Part shown: positions 1-5,132 of the stretch, in pieces
How the letters are laid out: each line of letters begins with the position of its first letter
How positions within the stretch are numbered: position 1 is the first letter of the stretch
Source of the DNA: an uncultured Bacillota bacterium
GTDB taxonomy: Bacteria; Bacillota; Clostridia; Peptostreptococcales; Anaerovoracaceae
Reading direction: 5' to 3'
Length of the DNA stretch: 5,132 nucleotides
NCBI GenBank assembly: GCA_946541435.1
Contig: CAMNJK010000128.1
Coordinates: 1-5,132, forward strand
Notes under the pieces: model-generated
Told to the model about the DNA's origin: nothing
The model's database searches: none
What the model saw: only the letters and a program-made list of their open reading frames with translations
Translations under genes and position numbers: made by a program

Positions 1-12
1 CACAGTAGAGAA

Positions 13-51
13 AACCGGCTGCAGCTTTCCGCTGCCGCCGGTTCTTTATTT
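13..51 (+). terminator. Terminator-like hairpin, possibly bidirectional
   Basis: Bases 13-25 pair with 31-43 to give a 13-bp stem with one mismatch (T20 opposite C36) and a 5-base loop TTTCC. The stem is GC-rich and is followed on the plus strand by a T-rich tail (TTCTTTATTT). On the minus strand it is followed by TTTTCTCT. It could therefore end an unseen plus-strand gene to the left, and also serve as a back-up stop for the minus-strand DUF1848 gene that reads towards it. A TAG at 6-8 could be the end of that left-hand gene, but the frame cannot be known. The hairpin is seen directly; its activity in either direction is inferred. Confidence 0.7.
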
Positions 52-69
52 GTCTGAGGCCTGTTGTGA

Positions 70-131
70 TCCTGCTTCCCTTATGATTTTGTGTACACAA
101 ATTGTGTACACAAAATCATAAGGGAGCAGGA
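70..131. repeat. Near-perfect palindrome of about 60 bp with two TTGTGTACACAA sites
   Basis: Bases 70-100 are the reverse complement of 102-131 apart from one unpaired T near position 76, and a single base (A101) forms the centre. Each arm carries the 12-bp self-complementary sequence TTGTGTACACAA, at 89-100 and 102-113, so the centre is also a tandem repeat with a 13-bp period. The element lies 9 bp beyond the stop codon of the minus-strand DUF1848 gene. No T-run follows the stem on either strand, so it is not a textbook intrinsic terminator. Possible roles are a 3' stabilising hairpin in the DUF1848 transcript, a double operator (TTGTGTACACAA resembles the GT-N-AC half-site layout bound by GntR-family repressors), or two abutting inverted ends left by a mobile element. 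No flanking target duplication was seen. Confidence 0.85.
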
Positions 132-140
132 AGGTCTAAA

Positions 141-1079
141 TCATCTTGCCTGGATCAGCAGGCTCATCTGATCGCTGACCCAGGATTCCTGGGGTACGTC
201 GTGAATCTTGTCGCCGTCCATGTAGTCTCCGATCAGGAAGGGAGAGTTAGGATCGTGGCGGCGGCTGTTGGCCAGAACCCGGGAGGGCTCGGTGTTGGCA
301 TAGCAGTACCGGCAGAGATGCCGGCAGGTATCGTAAGCGCCGATGTCACAAGAAAGATAGCAGGCACACTCCGCCCGGGCGCCTTTGATTTTCGGCGCAT
401 TCAACCTTTTTCCGATGGCACGCTCGTAATCCGAGATCAATGTGCACCCTCTGCAGTCGGCACCGTAAGGCGCCAGTTCGTCTCCTTCGGCGCAGGGCTT
501 GACGGTCATTCCATGGGAACCTGCGATGCGGATGATTTCTTTTCCCAGAGTCAGTCGGTCCTCCCGGGAGACCGGCCGCGCCTCCGGGAAATTGTGGACT
601 ACTTTGGAATACAGATCGATGAAGCTGATGACCACCGTATCCGTGGCTCCATCCAGCGCGGACGCCATCTGCTCGAAGGCCCGCAGATGATAATCGATGT
701 CATACTTCTCGTTCAGAAGGATCGGGTCGTAGCGCCAGACCAGGGCTTCCGGGCCGGTCCATTCCGACAGCCGGCAGAAGTCCTCCAGAAGCCGGTGTTT
801 GTCCGGCACCGCGGGCTCGATGTCTTTGCCGTAGGAGGTGATGGTGACGAACCACAGCTGGCCATAGTCCGCCAGAAGGTCCATATACGGGAACATGGGC
901 GCAGGGTTCTTGGTGCAGAAGCAAAGGCAGTCCACCACGGCAGGGTCTAGCCGGTAGCGGCTGACTTGCGAGGGGTTATAGGGATTCCGCACGCAAACAA
1001 AGCCTTCCTTCAGCCGGTTCGCAAACCACTCTGAATAGAAAGCTGGTATGTCTGTTCTTTGGCCCGTGTTGATGATCAT
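141..1079 (-). CDS. DUF1848 family protein, putative iron-sulfur / radical-SAM-like
   Basis: This 312-residue protein is recognised as DUF1848 from several blocks: the N-terminal RTDIPAFYSEWF (8-19), CFCTKNPAPM (53-62), the segment VWRYDPIL (114-121), and a C-terminal cysteine cluster. The cluster has C238, C240 and C244, then TCRHLCRYCYAN (251-262), in which C252, C256 and C259 form a CX3CX2C pattern like the 4Fe-4S site of radical SAM enzymes. C51/C53/C55 and C209/C212 are further possible metal ligands. There is no signal peptide or membrane segment, so it should be cytoplasmic. The biochemical role of the family is not known to me. The ATG start is supported by AGAAGGGAG at 1089-1097, nine bases upstream, and by a promoter just beyond it. 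The gene is divergent from the protease gene and appears monocistronic in this window. Family identity is firm; the radical SAM idea is an inference. Confidence 0.92.
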   Translation of the reverse strand: MIINTGQRTDIPAFYSEWFANRLKEGFVCVRNPYNPSQVSRYRLDPAVVDCLCFCTKNPAPMFPYMDLLADYGQLWFVTITSYGKDIEPAVPDKHRLLEDFCRLSEWTGPEALVWRYDPILLNEKYDIDYHLRAFEQMASALDGATDTVVISFIDLYSKVVHNFPEARPVSREDRLTLGKEIIRIAGSHGMTVKPCAEGDELAPYGADCRGCTLISDYERAIGKRLNAPKIKGARAECACYLSCDIGAYDTCRHLCRYCYANTEPSRVLANSRRHDPNSPFLIGDYMDGDKIHDVPQESWVSDQMSLLIQAR

Positions 1080-1103
1080 TCAGATGCACTCCCTTCTGTT
1101 GCA

Positions 1104-1132
1104 ATTATACTGTGCCGCTGCGCGGGGCGCAA
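1104..1132 (-). promoter_or_regulatory. Sigma-A-like promoter for the DUF1848 gene
   Basis: Read on the minus strand, there is a consensus -10 TATAAT (1109-1104) and a -35 TTGCGC (1132-1127) separated by 17 bases. Transcription would start near 1097-1098, which leaves a very short leader beginning right at the ribosome binding site (1089-1097). The -35 lies inside an 11-bp sequence, GGGGCGCAAGG (1124-1134), that occurs again at 1198-1208. Confidence 0.75.
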
Positions 1133-1219
1133 GGCGTGTTTCGATGACGTAAGCGGGAGGCCGGCCGGGCAGAGCGGCAGTCCCGTGATCTCGCATCGGG
1201 GCGCAAGGTGCCGCTGCGC
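1112..1219. repeat. Two short repeats in swapped order between divergent genes
   Basis: GTGCCGCTGCGC occurs at 1112-1123 and again at 1208-1219. GGGGCGCAAGG occurs at 1124-1134 and again at 1198-1208. The left pair runs in the order first-second and the right pair second-first, both on the same strand, bracketing about 63 bp of GC-rich DNA that includes the 8-bp palindrome GGCCGGCC at 1159-1166. The repeats could be paired regulator sites, or a relic of a tandem duplication. I see no small gene in this stretch. Confidence 0.6.
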
Positions 1220-1241
1220 ACATTAATTTCTCTTCATAATA

Positions 1242-1270
1242 TTGCGCGGGACGGTGGTTTTGTTTACAAT
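1242..1270 (+). promoter_or_regulatory. Sigma-A-like promoter for the subtilisin-like protease gene
   Basis: The -35 TTGCGC (1242-1247) and -10 TACAAT (1265-1270) are 17 bases apart, and transcription would start near 1277. The -35 hexamer is identical to that of the divergent DUF1848 promoter. The position shows that the open frame upstream of 1301 cannot all be coding, since it would contain the promoter. Confidence 0.7.
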
Positions 1271-1290
1271 CGAGGTAGAAGGTATCGTAA

Positions 1291-1300
1291 AGAAGCGAGG
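1291..1300 (+). promoter_or_regulatory. Ribosome binding site that decides the protease start
   Basis: AGAAGCGAGG ends directly against an ATG at 1301 and six bases before a second in-frame ATG at 1307. The GAGG core is correctly spaced only for 1307. The weaker AGAAG part could serve 1301, which would add just two residues (Met-Leu). Confidence 0.6.
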
Positions 1301-1306
1301 ATGCTT

Positions 1307-3142
1307 ATGAATAGAAGAAGAGTATGGATCGCCCTGGCCGTCATGGCTTTGTGCCTGTGTGCGTGGGGTGCAGGGGCCTATGCTGAAGCGGATGCAAAAC
1401 CTGCGGAGACCACGGTGATCGAGAGCACCGCAGAGTCCCCGGAGGCGCTGCTGCCGCAGGATCCCGGAAACACCTGGCCGGTGACCATCGACCCCGGGAC
1501 GGGGGAGACCACCTGCGAGAATGGGGCGGACATCACCATGGCCGAGGCCCTGGACATTACGAAGAAGAAGGCGGAGAACCTGACTGGAGGGACGGAGAAG
1601 GAGAACCGCCGGGAGATCCTGGACTATCTGGAGGACCAGGACATATATGAAGTGAGGGAAGAAGAGGGACAGATCCACGTGGAGTTCCCCTTTGCGTATC
1701 GCCAGCTGATCGTGCTGGGGGAAGAGGGGAGCCTGGCGGATACCTACGGCGCCATCAACTCCGTCTACTGCCGGCTCACCGGGTTCTATATCCTGCAGTA
1801 TGCGGATGAACAGGCAGCCCGGGGGGCTTATGATGCCCTGAAGAAGGAGCTGGGTGAGGGCAGAGTGGCGGTGGACATCCCCATCCACTCCCAGGCTTAT
1901 GTGCAGAATCAGTGCAGCCTCACCGCGGCCAAGTCCACCTCCTGGGGAAGCGACAAGATGCGGCTGGACACAATACGGGACAAGGCCAATGCCAGCAAAA
2001 TCACCCGGAAGGTGAAGGTGGCCATCCTGGATTCCGGCATCAACAAGACCCACGAGATGTTCGCAGGGCGGACCATCCTTCCCGGGAGCACAACCTTCGT
2101 GCCGCCTTCGGGGGCAGGGAGCTATGCCTATTACGATGACACGGCCAATGCGAAAGTGCCCGGTCACGGCACTCACGTGGCGGGGATCATCGACGACGGC
2201 ACGTCCAAACAGATCCAGTTCCTGATCCTGAAGGTCTTTGACAGCAACGGGGCAGGAAGTGTATCCGAATTCTTACAGGCACTCTCTTTTGCTGCAAGCC
2301 AGAAGGTTGACATCATCAACTACAGCGGCGGGAGCAATGTGGCGGGAGAGATCACAGCTGCCGATGAAGCCCTGTATAAAAAGTATCTGAAGAGCGCCTG
2401 GGACAAGGGGAGCCTTCTGGTCTGCGCCGCCGGAAACGACGGCAAGAGTCTGGAGGAGGTTTTGACCTATCCGGCGTACATGCCATATAACATCAGCGTC
2501 ACCGCCATGGCCCACGACGATTGGGACGACAAGAACGGCGGGCTGACGCTGCAGAGCTTCACCAATTACGGCAAGGCGGTGGACTTCACCGCGCCGGGGG
2601 TGGATGTGGTCAGCGCCGGGATCGCCAGCGACACCGACTACGTGTATATGAGCGGGACTTCCATGGCTGCGCCACACATCACGGCGGCGGCCGCCATGGT
2701 GAAGCTGTACAACCCCACGGCCAAGCCCGGGGATATCTACAAGCTTTTGCGGGACACCAGCTACCATCCCGGGGCGGTGCCGGATGTCTACTACGGATAC
2801 GGCGTCCCCATTTTCAACAAAGGCGTACCGAAGCTTCCTCAGCCGGCCAAGCCCAAGGGCACCAGCCTGAAGAGCCTGACGGCGGGCAAGAAGAAGCTCA
2901 CCGTCCGCTGGAAGAAGCAGAAGAAGCTCACCACCGGATATCAGATCCAGGTGGCCACCAACCGCAAGTTCACCAAGAACAAGAAGACGGTGACGGTGGT
3001 TGGCGCGGCCAAGACCAAAGCCGTCATTAAGAAGCTGAAGAAGGGCAAGACCTACTACGTCCGGATCCGGACTTATCGGAAAGTCTCCGGAAAGAAGCTT
3101 TACTCCGCCTGGTCCAAGGTGAAACGCAAGAAAATCAAATAA
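1307..3142 (+). CDS. Secreted subtilisin-like serine protease (S8) with basic FnIII-like tail
   Basis: This 611-residue exported endopeptidase is counted from the ATG at 1307. Residues 1-26 are a signal peptide: RRR, a hydrophobic core, and a probable AYA-E cleavage. An acidic linker and prodomain follow; residues about 133-195 resemble an I9-type propeptide. The catalytic domain starts near W213 (WGSDKMRLD). It has the full S8 machinery: D242 in ILDSGI, H287 in GHGTHVAG, oxyanion-hole N377 in AAGND, and S452 in GTSMAAP. The last 97 residues (515-611) form a fibronectin-III-like domain (GYQIQVAT, TYYVRIRTY, YSAWSK). They hold 29 Lys and 6 Arg with no Asp or Glu. No LPXTG anchor or second membrane segment is seen, so it is either free or held to the cell surface by charge. 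The gene has its own promoter and terminator. The start could be 1301. The extension back to a GTG at 1208 lacks a ribosome site and runs through the promoter. Substrates are unknown. Confidence 0.95.
   Translation: MNRRRVWIALAVMALCLCAWGAGAYAEADAKPAETTVIESTAESPEALLPQDPGNTWPVTIDPGTGETTCENGADITMAEALDITKKKAENLTGGTEKENRREILDYLEDQDIYEVREEEGQIHVEFPFAYRQLIVLGEEGSLADTYGAINSVYCRLTGFYILQYADEQAARGAYDALKKELGEGRVAVDIPIHSQAYVQNQCSLTAAKSTSWGSDKMRLDTIRDKANASKITRKVKVAILDSGINKTHEMFAGRTILPGSTTFVPPSGAGSYAYYDDTANAKVPGHGTHVAGIIDDGTSKQIQFLILKVFDSNGAGSVSEFLQALSFAASQKVDIINYSGGSNVAGEITAADEALYKKYLKSAWDKGSLLVCAAGNDGKSLEEVLTYPAYMPYNISVTAMAHDDWDDKNGGLTLQSFTNYGKAVDFTAPGVDVVSAGIASDTDYVYMSGTSMAAPHITAAAAMVKLYNPTAKPGDIYKLLRDTSYHPGAVPDVYYGYGVPIFNKGVPKLPQPAKPKGTSLKSLTAGKKKLTVRWKKQKKLTTGYQIQVATNRKFTKNKKTVTVVGAAKTKAVIKKLKKGKTYYVRIRTYRKVSGKKLYSAWSKVKRKKIK
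2889..2932 (+). repeat. 14-bp direct repeat inside the protease tail
   Basis: AGAAGAAGCTCACC occurs at 2889-2902 and again at 2919-2932, exactly 30 bases apart. It encodes the two KKLT segments at the start of the fibronectin-III-like domain. It is in frame with a ten-codon period and probably reflects lysine-rich codon use or a small internal duplication. Confidence 0.6.
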
Positions 3143-3150
3143 GAAGAGGG

Positions 3151-3183
3151 TAACTGTCGGCTTGAAACCGGCAGTTATTTTTT
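3151..3183 (+). terminator. Intrinsic terminator after the protease gene
   Basis: Bases 3151-3160 pair with 3168-3177 over 10 bp with one G-U wobble. The loop is CTTGAAA and an unbroken run of six T follows (3178-3183). It starts 8 bases after the protease stop codon and separates the protease from the next transcription unit. Confidence 0.92.
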
Positions 3184-3204
3184 GAAACATTTACAACGGG
3201 GAAA

Positions 3205-3213
3205 TGATATAAT
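3205..3213 (+). promoter_or_regulatory. Extended -10 promoter for the two-gene operon
   Basis: TGATATAAT gives a consensus TATAAT at 3208-3213 with the TG of an extended -10 element at 3205-3206. No good -35 lies 17 bases upstream. TTGAAA at 3182-3187 is 20 bases away and overlaps the T-run of the preceding terminator. Transcription would start near 3220, giving an AT-rich leader of about 45 bases before the ribosome site. Confidence 0.7.
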
Positions 3214-3265
3214 ATAGTATTAGTATCGACACAATAACGGAAGTAATAACAAGAAGGAAAGGGAA

Positions 3266-4297
3266 ATGTCGAATCTTTATCGAAATAAGAAATGGCGTTC
3301 CTTGTTGAACGAGATCATGGAGCAGCAGGGTGTGGACCTGGCCTATGTGGCGGACTACATCGGCGCGCCTTACAACGGAAAAGAAACGGTGTTCTACGCC
3401 AAGATCCCCAAGAAGAGGACCCGGTTCATCGGGATCGGGATGGCGCTGCACCAGTCCCTGGATACCATCAACGACTGGATCCGGGAATACAGCAGCAACC
3501 ACACTCTCTATGTGAAGGATGTGGCGGAGGACCTGATCTGGATCTATCTCATCGGCCTGAACCAGAAGAATCCGGGAAGCGGTGTCAACTTTTATAAGAT
3601 GTTCGAAGAATGCCAGGCAGCGGCTTTGACCATCTACCGGCAGCTCTGGGACGAGATCACCCTGGGGAGCCTTGCCACCGCAGAGCTGGAGATGGAACTG
3701 CAGCAGGTCCGGTACGACGACACCTTCGAAGGCCTGCGGGAGTTCATCACCGATCACATGGCGTCCTTCCGGACCGCCTACAGCAGGCCCAGAAAGATGC
3801 TGGACCGTTTCGTGGACTGCATCCTGAAGCCGGGGGCCCCCGAGGGGACCCGAAGGCGGACGCTGAACTCCCTGCGGGGTTATCTGGATGACAGCATGAT
3901 CAACTTCCTGTCCGGGGACAGCGAGACCATCCATACACTGGACCGGAAGACTCCGGTGCAGGTCATCCGTTTCAAACCCGTTCCGAAGAACCGGAAGACC
4001 CACATAAGCCTTTGTCTGGCGCTGGGGATGACCCGGGGCGAAGTGGACGAGTACCTGGGGCTGATGGGCTTTGCGCCACTGAAGAGGGACGGCGACGAGG
4101 GGAGACTTGCGGAGATGCTCACACGCTGGGAGAAGAAGCGCCCCCTGCAGCGGGCTTACAAGGAGGCCTGCTTCCAGGGCGAACCCGATGCCATCGCTCC
4201 CGAGGCCCAAAGAAAAGCTGTGCAGGAGATGCTCTATCTCCGCCATGACCTGCAGCAGGAGTATAAGAAGCAGGGGATCCTGTTCCCTTATGGCTGA
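3266..4297 (+). CDS. Unrecognised 343-residue cytoplasmic protein with two HTH-like segments
   Basis: I do not recognise a named family. The protein has no signal peptide or membrane segment and is rich in predicted helix. Residues about 10-75 have the helix spacing of a Cro/C1-type helix-turn-helix: LLNEIMEQQ, DLAYVADYIG, TVFYAKIPKK, RFIGIGMAL, DTINDWIREY. A second, related segment lies near 240-291. PKKRTRFIGIGMAL (48-61) aligns with PKNRKTHISLCLAL (240-253), and each is followed by an amphipathic helix and a polar turn. The region between (about 110-230) is helical and charged, with a basic patch RPRKMLDR (174-181) and TRRR (195-198). The start is fixed by AAGGA at 3254-3258, seven bases before the ATG. 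It is the first gene of an operon with the BspA-like gene 17 bp downstream. A regulatory or DNA-binding role is plausible but unproven; a scaffold role is equally possible. Confidence 0.85.
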   Translation: MSNLYRNKKWRSLLNEIMEQQGVDLAYVADYIGAPYNGKETVFYAKIPKKRTRFIGIGMALHQSLDTINDWIREYSSNHTLYVKDVAEDLIWIYLIGLNQKNPGSGVNFYKMFEECQAAALTIYRQLWDEITLGSLATAELEMELQQVRYDDTFEGLREFITDHMASFRTAYSRPRKMLDRFVDCILKPGAPEGTRRRTLNSLRGYLDDSMINFLSGDSETIHTLDRKTPVQVIRFKPVPKNRKTHISLCLALGMTRGEVDEYLGLMGFAPLKRDGDEGRLAEMLTRWEKKRPLQRAYKEACFQGEPDAIAPEAQRKAVQEMLYLRHDLQQEYKKQGILFPYG

Positions 4298-4314
4298 TAA
4301 CAAAGAGGACTGAA

Positions 4315-5132
4315 ATGACGAAAAGATTCTTGATAGTTTTACTGACAGCGCTGGCGGCGCTGTCTTTCATGGGCGGGATAATTGCCTATGCTGAAGAGGT
4401 GAAAACCGTGACCTGGGAGCAGGAGGGTGTGACCCTCACCGGGACCACCGACGGGACCGCCGTTACCATCACTGGCTGCGCCAGCGAGCTGGATCACTAC
4501 GATGTGGCGATCCCGGAGGCCATCGATGGCCTGCCAGTCACCGCCATCGCCCCGGCGGCCTTCCAGAACAACTGCGCCATCACCGGGGTGAGCCTTCCCG
4601 GCGGGGTCAAGAGCCTGATGCCCATGACCTTCTACGGCTGCAGCGCCCTGGCACGGATCGACCTGAACCAGGTGCAGTCCCTGGGGGATGAGTACAATGG
4701 CTGGACCACCCTGGGGGAGACCTGGTCCCTGGCAGAGATCACCGTGGCGGAGGACAACCCTGCCCTTACGGTGTCAGATGGCATCCTTTTTACCAAAGAC
4801 ATGACGACGCTGCTGCTCTATCCCACGGTCCGGCCGGGGAAGAGCTATACCATTCCCGAGACCGTGACCAAGCTGTGGCCCCATGCCTTCAACCGGGTCC
4901 AGGAGCTGGAGGAGGTCACACTGTCCTCCGGCATCGAGGAGTACTGGGACAGCTTCTATAGATGCAAAGCCCTGAAGGTGCTGAACCTGAACATGCTGGC
5001 CCGGGTGGGAGGCGACAACTTCTCGAGATGCACGGCTCTGGAGAAGGTCACCATCGCCCCGGGAAATGAAAACCTGAGCACCGTGGACGGGATCCTGTTC
5101 ACGGCGGACCGCAAGACGCTTCTGTTCTATCC
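4315..5132 (+). CDS. BspA-like leucine-rich-repeat surface protein, 3' end outside window
   Basis: The frame is open from ATG 4315 to the window end, giving 272 codons with no stop. AGAGGA at 4304-4309, five bases upstream, supports the start. Residues 1-26 are a signal peptide (TKR, a hydrophobic stretch, then AYA-EE). From about residue 72 the protein shows the LRR_5/BspA pattern: VTAIAPAAFQNN, ITGVSLPGGVKSL, FYGCSALARIDL, HAFNRVQELEEVTL, FYRCKALKVLNL, FSRCTALEKVTI. It also carries the family's linking motif, NPALTVSDGILFTKD at 149-163 and NENLSTVDGILFTAD at 251-265, each followed by a LLxYP-type segment. The period between these is 103 residues. Proteins of this family are usually exported and contribute to adhesion or surface binding, but the ligand here is unknown. 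Any C-terminal anchor lies beyond the window. The gene is probably co-transcribed with the preceding gene from the promoter near 3208. Confidence 0.93.
   Translation, partial: MTKRFLIVLLTALAALSFMGGIIAYAEEVKTVTWEQEGVTLTGTTDGTAVTITGCASELDHYDVAIPEAIDGLPVTAIAPAAFQNNCAITGVSLPGGVKSLMPMTFYGCSALARIDLNQVQSLGDEYNGWTTLGETWSLAEITVAEDNPALTVSDGILFTKDMTTLLLYPTVRPGKSYTIPETVTKLWPHAFNRVQELEEVTLSSGIEEYWDSFYRCKALKVLNLNMLARVGGDNFSRCTALEKVTIAPGNENLSTVDGILFTADRKTLLFY

Noticed and set aside
71..130. CRISPR-like repeat
   Set aside because: The copies of TTGTGTACACAA are separated by one base with no spacers, so this is a palindrome rather than an array.
102..950. Long plus-strand open frame opposite the DUF1848 gene
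   Set aside because: It is fully antisense to a well-supported gene, its first codon lies inside the palindrome, and its translation has no recognisable motif. GC-rich codon use explains the lack of stops.
1140..1200. Possible riboswitch or hairpin in the divergent intergenic region
   Set aside because: Only short pairings (CGATG/CATCG and GGCCGGCC) are present, and the stretch lies upstream of both predicted transcription starts.
1208..1306. Upstream extension of the protease to a GTG start
   Set aside because: It has no ribosome site, it would contain the likely promoter, and it would push the signal peptide about 33 residues in from the N-terminus.
1223..2176. Minus-strand open frame of 317 codons over the protease N-terminal half
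   Set aside because: It is a shadow of the protease gene, with no ribosome site and no family resemblance.
2273..3190. Minus-strand open frame of 305 codons over the protease C-terminal half
   Set aside because: It is a shadow frame that would begin within the protease terminator and has no supporting motif.
3191..4303. Minus-strand open frame of 370 codons, longer than the plus-strand gene it covers
   Set aside because: The plus-strand frame has a promoter, a good ribosome site and operon spacing. The minus frame has none of these, and its translation looks like an out-of-frame reading.

Overview
The window looks like chromosomal DNA from a GC-rich member of the Clostridia, most likely a gut Lachnospiraceae or Oscillospiraceae type. 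This rests on four things: a DUF1848-type protein, a secreted subtilisin-like protease with a lysine-rich fibronectin-III-like tail, a BspA-like leucine-rich-repeat surface protein, and AAGGAG-type ribosome binding sites with sigma-A-like promoters. The taxonomic call is an inference from family distribution and base composition. No marker gene is present.

Layout: Positions 1-140 hold no gene. They carry a terminator-like hairpin (13-51) and a striking near-perfect palindrome of about 60 bp (70-131) that contains two copies of TTGTGTACACAA. A DUF1848 gene on the minus strand follows (141-1079). It has a cysteine-rich C-terminus with a CX3CX2C motif. A divergent intergenic region (1080-1306) carries a promoter for each direction, both with a TTGCGC -35 box. 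A complete secreted S8 serine protease lies on the plus strand (1307-3142) and ends in a clear intrinsic terminator (3151-3183). An extended -10 promoter (3205-3213) then starts a second plus-strand unit. Its first gene is a 343-residue cytoplasmic protein that I do not recognise by name, with helix-turn-helix-like segments (3266-4297). Only 17 bp later comes a BspA-like leucine-rich-repeat protein with a signal peptide (4315 to the window end, incomplete).

How the genes may work together: The protease and the BspA-like protein are both predicted to be exported and have the same AYA-E type of signal peptidase site. The unrecognised 343-residue protein sits in one operon with the BspA-like gene and could be its regulator, but only position and weak fold resemblance suggest this. 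The DUF1848 gene is transcribed away from the others and has no obvious link to them. No mobile-element gene, CRISPR array, tRNA or rRNA was seen.
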